Position numbers and translations under genes: made by a program. This document shows, in pieces, positions 1 through 7,020 of a stretch of DNA of 39,809 bases (its first letter is position 1; every line of letters starts with the position of its first letter). The DNA lies in contig CAYIBX010000009.1 in assembly GCA_964361785.1 (NCBI GenBank), positions 1-39,809 on the forward strand, read 5' to 3'. This DNA is from UBA927 sp964361785. GTDB taxonomy: Bacteria > Patescibacteriota > Microgenomatia > UBA10105 > UBA927. The notes beneath the pieces are model-generated. The model was not told the origin of the DNA. It saw nothing but the letters and a program-made list of their open reading frames with translations, and did no database searches.

Positions 1-68
1 GCTCGGGCGTAGTGATCCATTTACTCAATGTCGCATATGTATCGTAACTTATTCAGGTCGTTGATATT

Positions 69-110
69 AAGTAGTCAACTAAACACCGACCGATGATAAG
101 TTGACTACTT
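69..110. repeat. Inverted repeat, intergenic copy
   Basis: Two perfect 12-bp arms, AAGTAGTCAACT and AGTTGACTACTT, are separated by 18 bp. The same arm sequence (11 bp) recurs as an inverted repeat at 907-950 inside the sugar dehydrogenase gene, so this looks like a second member of a small palindromic repeat family. The spacers of the two copies differ. No U-tract follows the hairpin, so it does not look like a typical intrinsic terminator. Confidence 0.7.
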
Positions 111-173
111 CATAAAATCTACAATTCGCATTGCAAATCAAAAACCAAATTATATAAATGATATTATATAGCT

Positions 174-341
174 ATGAATATACTTATTCGGCGGGCAACG
201 ATAGAAGATTTATATGCGATACAAGCGCTAAGTCAAGCGTTATTTGAGTATGAACGAACGTATACGAAAGAATATGATTTGGCATGGTCTCATTCGGTCG
301 ATGGACGAGACATCGAACTCTACGCGTTTACGTTTGGATGA
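174..341 (+). pseudogene. Truncated GNAT acetyltransferase fragment
   Basis: A 55-codon reading frame starts with ATG and ends at TGA (339-341). Its product begins MNILIRRATIEDLYAIQAL and continues with LFEYER and DLAWSHS, which matches the first third of GNAT N-acetyltransferases (beta-1, alpha-1 and alpha-2). These enzymes transfer an acetyl group from acetyl-CoA and are usually about 150 residues. The acetyl-CoA binding motif and the rest of the fold are missing, and no continuation is visible downstream. I read it as a gene remnant in a decayed region; a functional short peptide cannot be excluded. Confidence 0.5.
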
Positions 342-390
342 CAGATACAATTTGACTTAAGAATTAAATGGGTATAGTACACTCAACACT

Positions 391-624
391 ATGGCAGCAT
401 CTACAATTGGATTGGGGAGAGAAGCTAAGTAGGTAGGAACTTCTGATTTAAATCATGCAGAAGTGACGGTAATTATTAATCGATCCTTACCCAATTTTTG
501 GAGACTAGCATTTGGTAAAGTAAATACACGATTTGATGCCACAGTCACAACTTCAACGGCTAAAGGGCGGAAGAAAGGTGATCCAGCAACTGTATCTCGC
601 CAGGGAAATGTGAGCTTCATTTAA
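391..624 (+). pseudogene. Decayed fragment, possibly TadE/TadG-like
   Basis: An open frame runs from an ATG at 391 to TAA at 622-624 but is interrupted by an in-frame TAG at 430-432. The same frame is also open upstream, back to 361. The downstream half encodes a basic, beta-rich segment (EVTVIINRSLPNFWRLAFGK, then FDATVTTSTA). It weakly resembles the C-terminal part of TadE/TadG-like pilus-associated proteins, where a V-T-V-x-x-x-R-x-x-P-x-F stretch is common. That assignment is a guess from pattern alone. Together with the adjacent GNAT fragment it marks 1-635 as a stretch of degraded genes. Confidence 0.3.
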
Positions 625-635
625 TTAACTTAGAC

Positions 636-1922
636 CTAGTCGGGTTGGAAACTTAATCTATAAATCACTCCTGCTTTATCATCGGAAATAAATAATATTC
701 CATTTTGATCAAATAACAAATCAACTGGTCTGCCTTTCGCACCATTTTTCTCAATAAATCCTAATAAGAAATCCTCTATGCCTTCATACGCGCCATTTTT
801 ATCAAGTTTTATTCTGACAATTTTATATCCCGTCGGCTCTGATCTATTCCATGATCCATGAAATGAAACCAACAAATCTCCTTCATACTCAATTGGCCAT
901 AAACCTGAAGTAGTCAACTTTTGTGCTATAGCATATTTATTGACTACTTCGCGAGTTGGGATGAAAGCAAGACCCAAGGGAGCTGAATGCGCTTGCAGAT
1001 CTATGTGTGAAGGAACGGATCGATCACAAATATCTTTCCCAACCGTGCCTATTTTTGTGACAGGGTCTAACCCTGTCAGTGAAAATGAAGAGTCGCGAAT
1101 GTTTTTTCCATAACAATATGGCCAACCATAAAAAGATGCGTTCTTTACGATGTTTATCTCATCCGGCGGGACATCATCTCCTAATAAATCCCTCCCCATC
1201 TCGGTCGCCCACATGTCATGGGTCACAGGATGCCAAACGAAAAAAGGACTATTACGAAGTCCTGTGGCAAAGGGTGCAAAATTAGATCCATCTGCATTTG
1301 CTGAATAAATACTTGCGCGCATTGGATTTTTCTCCACGCACACGTTGCACGTTGAACCAATCGAAACATAAAGTTTGTCATCAGGACTGAATCCAATTGT
1401 GCGACTGAAATGATTGCCATTTCCTGAAAGGTCAACTACTTTCTGTTTATTTTTGGCCGTATGGATCGCTTGATCATACGAAAATTTTGTGACCTTATCA
1501 GTTTCTCCAACATAGAGACTCCCCTCTTTAAAAGCTAATCCGTGTGGAAGATTCAGGCCTTCAACAACCGTTACTTTCTTTTCTGACACCCCATCATTAT
1601 CCGCATCTATAAGTGCAACCACTTTCCCCTGCGAAGGCTCGCTTACGAGTAACGTGCCGGTGGGATCAAATGCTAAGACTCTTGCGTTTGGTATATCTTT
1701 GGCAAAGGTCGAAATATGAAATCCTTTTGGAATCGTTAATCCCAGTCCAGTTGTGTCTGAAGCAGTATTTGTTGATGCAGTATTTGTAGACGGTTTCACG
1801 AGAGGACCAAAGGCAATTTTAGCACCACGAAAATTTTTATAAACAAAGTTACTAACGTGATATAAACCAATAATTAAAGAGGAAAACAACAACATTCTCC
1901 CTATTGATCGAAAATATTTCAT
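636..1922 (-). CDS. Membrane-anchored sorbosone/glucose dehydrogenase family beta-propeller protein
   Basis: A 428-residue protein of the glucose/sorbosone dehydrogenase family, which are six-bladed beta-propeller enzymes that often use PQQ to oxidise sugars outside the cytoplasm. An N-terminal hydrophobic segment (about residues 9-28) should anchor it with the propeller outside. Family hallmarks are visible: LPHGLAF, the GLRNSPFFVWHP region, DLLGDDVPPDEIN, FYGWPYCYG, and HSAPLGLAF followed by HGSWNRSEPTGYK. Residues 325-339, between LGLAF and the HGSWNR strand, are an extra segment encoded by an inverted repeat. The gene lies 41 bp after a small membrane-protein gene on the same strand, and its SD sequence is weak. 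The true substrate and the use of PQQ are unknown. The family call is firm. Confidence 0.85.
   Translation of the reverse strand: MKYFRSIGRMLLFSSLIIGLYHVSNFVYKNFRGAKIAFGPLVKPSTNTASTNTASDTTGLGLTIPKGFHISTFAKDIPNARVLAFDPTGTLLVSEPSQGKVVALIDADNDGVSEKKVTVVEGLNLPHGLAFKEGSLYVGETDKVTKFSYDQAIHTAKNKQKVVDLSGNGNHFSRTIGFSPDDKLYVSIGSTCNVCVEKNPMRASIYSANADGSNFAPFATGLRNSPFFVWHPVTHDMWATEMGRDLLGDDVPPDEINIVKNASFYGWPYCYGKNIRDSSFSLTGLDPVTKIGTVGKDICDRSVPSHIDLQAHSAPLGLAFIPTREVVNKYAIAQKLTTSGLWPIEYEGDLLVSFHGSWNRSEPTGYKIVRIKLDKNGAYEGIEDFLLGFIEKNGAKGRPVDLLFDQNGILFISDDKAGVIYRLSFQPD
907..950. repeat. In-frame palindromic element inside the sugar dehydrogenase gene
   Basis: Arms GAAGTAGTCAA (907-917) and TTGACTACTTC (940-950) flank a central perfect 10-bp palindrome TGCTATAGCA (924-933) on the same symmetry axis. 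The arms match those of the intergenic repeat at 69-110. The element corresponds to 15 codons (residues 325-339) and keeps the reading frame. Related propellers, as I remember them, pass directly from the LGLAF segment to the W-P-x-E-Y segment, so this stretch looks inserted. Confidence 0.6.
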
Positions 1923-1963
1923 CTTACTTCACCATGTAAATAATAAAATACTCCATACATGCC

Positions 1964-2341
1964 TCATGGAGAACCACCTTCATCAAACAATAATTCTGAG
2001 TACTCTTCGCACGTCGCGTTATGATTGAGGATTATGGTCGCTTCGTCTTTCGTAAAAATTCTCAATATCATGGTAAGCTTTTTAATAAATGGAGTAAAAT
2101 ACATAGTGAGTCCCTTTTGTGACAATGCGTTGGCGACACAATCTTGCAATTCAAAAATAACGCCGAAGGATAACGTACACATTTTCTTTTTATCTGCTTG
2201 TTGAGCGATCAGGCGATAGGAAATATCATCCAATTCCTGCATCGCTGGAATATAACATACACGTACTTTATTGGCTTTATACACCATGAATCCTAAAAGA
2301 AGGGCTACACACAAAAGATATATAATCAGGATATTGCGCAT
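1964..2341 (-). CDS. Small membrane-anchored protein of unknown function
   Basis: A 125-residue protein starting at the ATG at 2339-2341. The frame stays open further upstream into rpsG, but that extension overlaps the end of rpsG and is arginine- and cysteine-rich, as expected from an out-of-frame shadow. Starting at MRNILIIYLL gives a clean N-terminal membrane helix (about residues 4-22), followed by a soluble domain with four cysteines and an acidic C-terminus. It lies 32 bp downstream of rpsG and 41 bp upstream of the sugar dehydrogenase gene on the same strand, so it may be read through from the ribosomal operon. I recognise no family. Confidence 0.6.
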   Translation of the reverse strand: MRNILIIYLLCVALLLGFMVYKANKVRVCYIPAMQELDDISYRLIAQQADKKKMCTLSFGVIFELQDCVANALSQKGLTMYFTPFIKKLTMILRIFTKDEATIILNHNATCEEYSELLFDEGGSP

Positions 2342-2373
2342 ACCTAAAGTATACACAATCTCATACAATCTAT

Positions 2374-2847
2374 TTACCAGCGAAAATGGGCAAATGCTTT
2401 GTTGGCATCTGCCATACGATGCACGGTGTCTCTTTTTTTGATTGCTTCTCCCTGACCAGTAGCCGCCTCCATAAGCTCTACCACAAGCTTTTCTGAAAAG
2501 GTATGAAATTCTTTGTTCGATCGTTTTTTGGCAAACTCGATTATCCATCGGATGGCAAGAGCAATACGTCTATCTCCCCGTACCTCAACAGGGACTTGGT
2601 AGGACGCTCCACCCACACGTTTGGTACGTACTTCCATTTTTGGTCCCACAGTAGAAACGGCAGTCTCTAATATCTTAATAGGATCTTCCCCTTTATCTTT
2701 AATCACCGCTAATGCTTTGTACACTAAATTAGCAGCAACGGTCTTTTTACCACTGAGCATCACACGATTGATAAATCGCGTGACTAATCGATTGCCATAC
2801 ACGGCGTCGGTGGGCAATAAATGACTGTATGTCTTTTTTCCTCTCAT
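2374..2847 (-). CDS. rpsG: 30S ribosomal protein uS7
   Basis: A 157-residue uS7, the usual length. It nucleates assembly of the 30S head and contacts 16S rRNA and the E-site tRNA. The N-terminal segment MRGKKTYSHLLPTDAVYGN leads into the conserved FINRVMLSGKKTVA block. VGGASYQVPVEVR and the RRIALAIRW helix follow, and the protein ends with the conserved HRMADANKAFAHFRW tail. It follows rpsL by 6 bp, the standard str-operon order, but fusA and tuf do not follow here: the next genes downstream are a small membrane protein and a sugar dehydrogenase. Confidence 0.98.
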   Translation of the reverse strand: MRGKKTYSHLLPTDAVYGNRLVTRFINRVMLSGKKTVAANLVYKALAVIKDKGEDPIKILETAVSTVGPKMEVRTKRVGGASYQVPVEVRGDRRIALAIRWIIEFAKKRSNKEFHTFSEKLVVELMEAATGQGEAIKKRDTVHRMADANKAFAHFRW

Positions 2848-2853
2848 ATATTT

Positions 2854-3288
2854 TTATGCAGCTTTAGCAGCTGTTGGACCACTTGAACTTTTGGTGCCAT
2901 ATCTACTACGACCCTGCTTACGATTAACTACCCCTGTGGCATCAAACTTACCTCGCACTATATGATATTTTACACCCGGTAAATCGGCTACTCGACCACC
3001 ACGAATAAGTACGATTGCGTGTTCTGATAATTCATGACCAATACCTGGAATATACGCGGTCACTTCCTGCTTGTTGGATAGCCTCACTCGAGCAACCTTA
3101 CGCAAAGCGGAATTTGGCTTTCTTGGCGTCATGGTTTTTACTAAGGTAACGACCCCTCGTTTAAAGGGTGCAGCAAAACTTTTGGTAACGCCGATTTTAG
3201 CATTATAAAATTTACGAAGCGCCGTAGATTTTATTTTCTTGGTTTTTCTTTTTCGACCAAATCTGATGAGTTGATTTATAGTTGGCAT
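2854..3288 (-). CDS. rpsL: 30S ribosomal protein uS12
   Basis: A 144-residue uS12, part of the decoding centre of the small subunit. It starts MPTINQLIRFGRK. The conserved TPRKPNSALRK loop contains Lys57, equivalent to E. coli Lys42 (mature numbering). The second decoding loop reads GGRVADLPGVKYH, so the position equivalent to E. coli Lys87 is Ala101. The adjacent Asp, the residue beta-methylthiolated in many bacteria, is kept. The C-terminal tail after RSRYGTK is slightly extended and Ser/Ala-rich. The gene lies 6 bp after rpoC and 6 bp before rpsG, which indicates one transcript. No clear SD is visible. Confidence 0.98.
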   Translation of the reverse strand: MPTINQLIRFGRKRKTKKIKSTALRKFYNAKIGVTKSFAAPFKRGVVTLVKTMTPRKPNSALRKVARVRLSNKQEVTAYIPGIGHELSEHAIVLIRGGRVADLPGVKYHIVRGKFDATGVVNRKQGRSRYGTKSSSGPTAAKAA

Positions 3289-3294
3289 ATACGT

Positions 3295-6200
3295 TTATGT
3301 AACAATGCGAGCCCGCTTAGCTGAAACTGGAATAAGACGACCAATTATAACGTTTTCTTTAAGCCCCAACAACTTATCTTCCTTACATGCGAGAGCTGCA
3401 TCAGTGAGTACATTGGTTGTTTCCTGAAATGATGCCGCAGATAACCATGACTCTGTGTAAAGAGACGCACGAGTAATTCCAAGTACGACGATGTGCGCTG
3501 TTGACGGTTCTCCACCTTCTGCAAGAACTCGAGCATTTTCATCCTGAAAGCGTATCTTATCTACCATTTCTCCCGGCAAAAGAAACGTGTCACCAGAAGT
3601 ATCGATACGCACTTTATCACTCATTTTTCTAGCAATGACTTCAAAATGTTTGTCATGAATTGCTATTCCTTGCGACTCATAGACGCGTTGCACTTCGGTT
3701 ATAAGATACCGTTGCGCGCCGGTTAAGCCTCGCACTTGCAGCACTTCTTTAATATCCAGATACCCACTCCCTAATTGATCTCCCGCTTTTACCAGATCAC
3801 CGTCTTTGACTTTCAGCTCACTGGTGAGTGGTATGACATATTCTCGCTCTTCAGCTGGTTTTATACTTTCGTCACGAATACTCACTTCATACCCTGATTC
3901 TGTTTCTTTAACGGTAACTGACCCTGCAATCTCAGAAACGGGCGATAAATTTCGTGGCATACGGCATTCAAATAATTCTTCCACCCTAGGAAGTCCCTGC
4001 GTAACGTCTAGGCCAACAATGCCTCCTGCGTGACGCACGCGCATAGTAAGCTGAGTGCCTGGTTCTCCGATAGATTGAGCGGCCATAACACCTACTGGAG
4101 TTCCAGCTTCTACCAATTTTGTCGTAGAATAATCACGTCCATAACAGATCGCACAAATACCTACTCTTGCCTGACATGCAATGGGAGAACGCAAACATAC
4201 TGATTCGACACCTGCATCTTCCACAACTTTTGCGTTTTCTTCTGTAATTTCTTCACCTTTAGAAACCAAAACAGTCTTTTTGTTTGGTACTGTAATGTCC
4301 GTTGCTGCAAAACGACCAACGATACGGGTAGCTAATGGAGTTTGACGATCGTCTTTTTTGGAGACTTCCCAACCATCACTCGTTCCACAATCATCTATGC
4401 GAATGATCATATCATGTGCTACATCTACCAAACGACGGGTAAGATATCCGGCATCTGCTGTCTTTAGTGCACTATCGGTCAAACCCTTTCTGGATCCTCG
4501 CGTACTGGTAACATATTCAAAAATATTTAACCCCTCCCTGTAATTACTCTTCGTCGGCAGCTCAACGATTTTTCCAAGTGGGTCAACGACCAAGCCTTTG
4601 ATAGCACAAAGCTGTTTTAATTGATCTTTGCTGGCCCGAGCTCCACCGGACTCGATAATCATTTTTACCGGATTATTTTTCTCTAACCGTTCCCATGTAA
4701 GATCTGCAATACGCTCGGTAATCTCAATCCAAACTTCATTTGATAACCGCTTCTTTTCTTCTTGTGTTATAAGACCTGTCTGATAGTTTTGATCAATTTC
4801 TTTGACTTTACCATCGGCCTGTCCGATCATGCTATCTTTTTCGGCTATCGATTTATTATCAAACACGGAAACGGAAAGTCCTCCACAAAGCGTGGCTCCA
4901 TAAAACCCTATATTTTTAATCGCATCTATAAGCACGGTCACTTCTTCTTTGGAATAAATCGAAAGCGCTTTGGTAACTAATTGTTTTATAGTTGCAGCTT
5001 TCACAGGCGCATTGATGTATCGTAAGCCACTTGGCAATAATTCATTAAACAAAATTCGTCCAACAGACGTCGTAATAACCTCGCCATTGGTAATACGTAC
5101 TCTGATAGGATCACGAAGTGGCAACATTCCTGTCTGGTATGCGTAAACTGCTTCCTGTTCATCAGCAAACCTTTCTAAGGAATCGTCTGCCTTCTGCTCT
5201 TTGGCTGGATCAATTGTGGTCATGTAGTAACACCCTACAACCATTTCTTTATTAGGAACCGTGATAGGAGATCCGTCAGCTGGCTTTAACAAATTGTGTG
5301 TCGGCAACATGAGGTCAATCGCTTCTTGCTGAGACTGAGACGACAATGGGATATGGACAGCCATTTGATCTCCATCAAAATCCGCATTGTATCCGGCACA
5401 CACACACGGATGTATACGAATCGCAGCACCTTCAATAAGCACTGGATAAAACGCTTGAAAGCCTAACTTGTGAAGTGTAGGTGCACGATTTAAAAGTACC
5501 GGATGATTTTTTGTAATTTCTTCTAGTATGTCATAGACTTCGGGAGATCTTCGTTCTAATACATTTTTAGCATTCTTCACATTGGGCGCAATACCTCTTG
5601 TGATAAGCTCACGCAACACAAAAGGCTTAAACATTTCAAGAGCCATTTCTTTAGGAAGCCCGCATTGATTGAGTGATAACTCAGGACCTACGACGATAAC
5701 GGATCGACCAGAATAATCGACGCGCTTACCCAATAAATTTTGGCGGAACCTGCCCTGCTTACCACGAAGCATGTCTGAGAGAGATCGCAATGGTTGGATG
5801 ACTGTCCTACTACTTGGTCTCTGTGTAGCATCGATTAACGAATCAACAGCTTCCTGAAGCATTCGTTTTTCATTTCGTAATATAATCTCGGGAGCACCAA
5901 GATCCATAAGATGCTTTAAGCGATTGTTACGATTAATAACGCGTCGATATAAATCGTTAAGGTCGCTTGTTGCAAATCTGCCCCCTGTCAACTGCACCAT
6001 AGGGCGCAAATCCGGCGGAATAACGGGCAAAATACCCATAATCATCCATGCGGGCAATATGCCTGATTTACGCATACCATCTACCACCCGAAGTCGTTTC
6101 GTCGCTTTGACATGTCGTTGGCCACTGGATGTCTGAATCTCTTCTCGAAGTGCAGCTGCTAATTTAGCCAAATCAATCTTTTTGACCACTTCAAGCACAG

Positions 6201-7020
6201 CTTCAGCTCCCATACCAACTTTTAAAAATGACGATGCGTCATAGTCTAAAAGATGAAGATATTCATCTTCTGTAACCGTTGAAAGCGTTTTAATACTCTT
6301 TACAATGCTTGTTACTTGTTCAATGACTTGTCTAATTTTTTCCTCTTCTTTCCCTCTCTGATCATCAAATTTGGCTAATTCTTGCCGTTCACGAAGCGTC
6401 AATTCCGAAGTAGCCAAATCTTGCGCTTCTTTACTCTTTACACTTTCTTTGACTTCAGATAATTCTTTTTCCACCTCTTTGTGACGATTTTCTTTTTCTA
6501 CCTCGACGCGTTTGACGAGTTCGGCTATACGTTTTTCGCCTTGTTCGGTAAGTCCAGACAGCACCTTCTTTTTTTCATCTTCATCTACACTGACCACTAA
6601 ATACTGCGCAAAATAAATAACTCCTTCTAACGCTCTGGGGCTTATGTCCAAAAGTAAAGATAACTTACTAGGTGCACCCTTAAAAAACCACACGTGTGCA
6701 ATAGGACATGCAAGCCCTATATGACCCATGCGTTCGCGTCTAACTTTACTTTGTGTAACTTCTACGCCACACTTATCACAAATAATACCTCGATAACGAA
6801 TTCGCTTATATTTACCACAATAACATTCCCAATCTTTAGTTGGACCAAAAATTCGTTCATCGAACAATCCGTCCTTTTCGGGTTTTAACGTTCGGTAGTT
6901 AATCGTCTCTGGCTTAGTAATTTCTCCATACGACCAGTTTTTCACTTCATCTGGAGATGCAAGCTTGACCAGTAATCCCGAAAAATCAATGATGTTAGCA
7001 AAATTTCCCTTCTTATCCAT
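3295..7020 (-). CDS. rpoC: DNA-directed RNA polymerase subunit beta'
   Basis: A 1241-residue beta' subunit, which carries the catalytic Mg-binding loop of RNA polymerase. The start at 7018-7020 is chosen because AGAAGGAGA lies just upstream; it overlaps the rpoB stop by 8 bp. An in-frame ATG at 7039-7041 would add seven residues. The N-terminal zinc ribbon (CYCGKYKRIRYRGIICDKCG) lies near residues 60-85. The active-site motif NADFDGDQMA is near residue 545. A second zinc cluster (CGTSDGW; CLRSPIACQARVGICAICYG) and the trigger loop GEPGTQLTMRVRHAGG follow, and the protein ends with KENVIIGRLIP. An insertion of roughly 90 residues, charged and predicted coiled-coil, sits between the YLVVS strand and the KVGMGAEA segment (about residues 150-240). 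Confidence 0.98.
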   Translation of the reverse strand: MDKKGNFANIIDFSGLLVKLASPDEVKNWSYGEITKPETINYRTLKPEKDGLFDERIFGPTKDWECYCGKYKRIRYRGIICDKCGVEVTQSKVRRERMGHIGLACPIAHVWFFKGAPSKLSLLLDISPRALEGVIYFAQYLVVSVDEDEKKKVLSGLTEQGEKRIAELVKRVEVEKENRHKEVEKELSEVKESVKSKEAQDLATSELTLRERQELAKFDDQRGKEEEKIRQVIEQVTSIVKSIKTLSTVTEDEYLHLLDYDASSFLKVGMGAEAVLEVVKKIDLAKLAAALREEIQTSSGQRHVKATKRLRVVDGMRKSGILPAWMIMGILPVIPPDLRPMVQLTGGRFATSDLNDLYRRVINRNNRLKHLMDLGAPEIILRNEKRMLQEAVDSLIDATQRPSSRTVIQPLRSLSDMLRGKQGRFRQNLLGKRVDYSGRSVIVVGPELSLNQCGLPKEMALEMFKPFVLRELITRGIAPNVKNAKNVLERRSPEVYDILEEITKNHPVLLNRAPTLHKLGFQAFYPVLIEGAAIRIHPCVCAGYNADFDGDQMAVHIPLSSQSQQEAIDLMLPTHNLLKPADGSPITVPNKEMVVGCYYMTTIDPAKEQKADDSLERFADEQEAVYAYQTGMLPLRDPIRVRITNGEVITTSVGRILFNELLPSGLRYINAPVKAATIKQLVTKALSIYSKEEVTVLIDAIKNIGFYGATLCGGLSVSVFDNKSIAEKDSMIGQADGKVKEIDQNYQTGLITQEEKKRLSNEVWIEITERIADLTWERLEKNNPVKMIIESGGARASKDQLKQLCAIKGLVVDPLGKIVELPTKSNYREGLNIFEYVTSTRGSRKGLTDSALKTADAGYLTRRLVDVAHDMIIRIDDCGTSDGWEVSKKDDRQTPLATRIVGRFAATDITVPNKKTVLVSKGEEITEENAKVVEDAGVESVCLRSPIACQARVGICAICYGRDYSTTKLVEAGTPVGVMAAQSIGEPGTQLTMRVRHAGGIVGLDVTQGLPRVEELFECRMPRNLSPVSEIAGSVTVKETESGYEVSIRDESIKPAEEREYVIPLTSELKVKDGDLVKAGDQLGSGYLDIKEVLQVRGLTGAQRYLITEVQRVYESQGIAIHDKHFEVIARKMSDKVRIDTSGDTFLLPGEMVDKIRFQDENARVLAEGGEPSTAHIVVLGITRASLYTESWLSAASFQETTNVLTDAALACKEDKLLGLKENVIIGRLIPVSAKRARIVT

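Noticed and set aside
1964..2548. Longer version of the small membrane-protein gene overlapping rpsG
   Set aside because: The extra 69 residues are read out of frame from rpsG; the internal ATG at 2341 gives a clean membrane helix.
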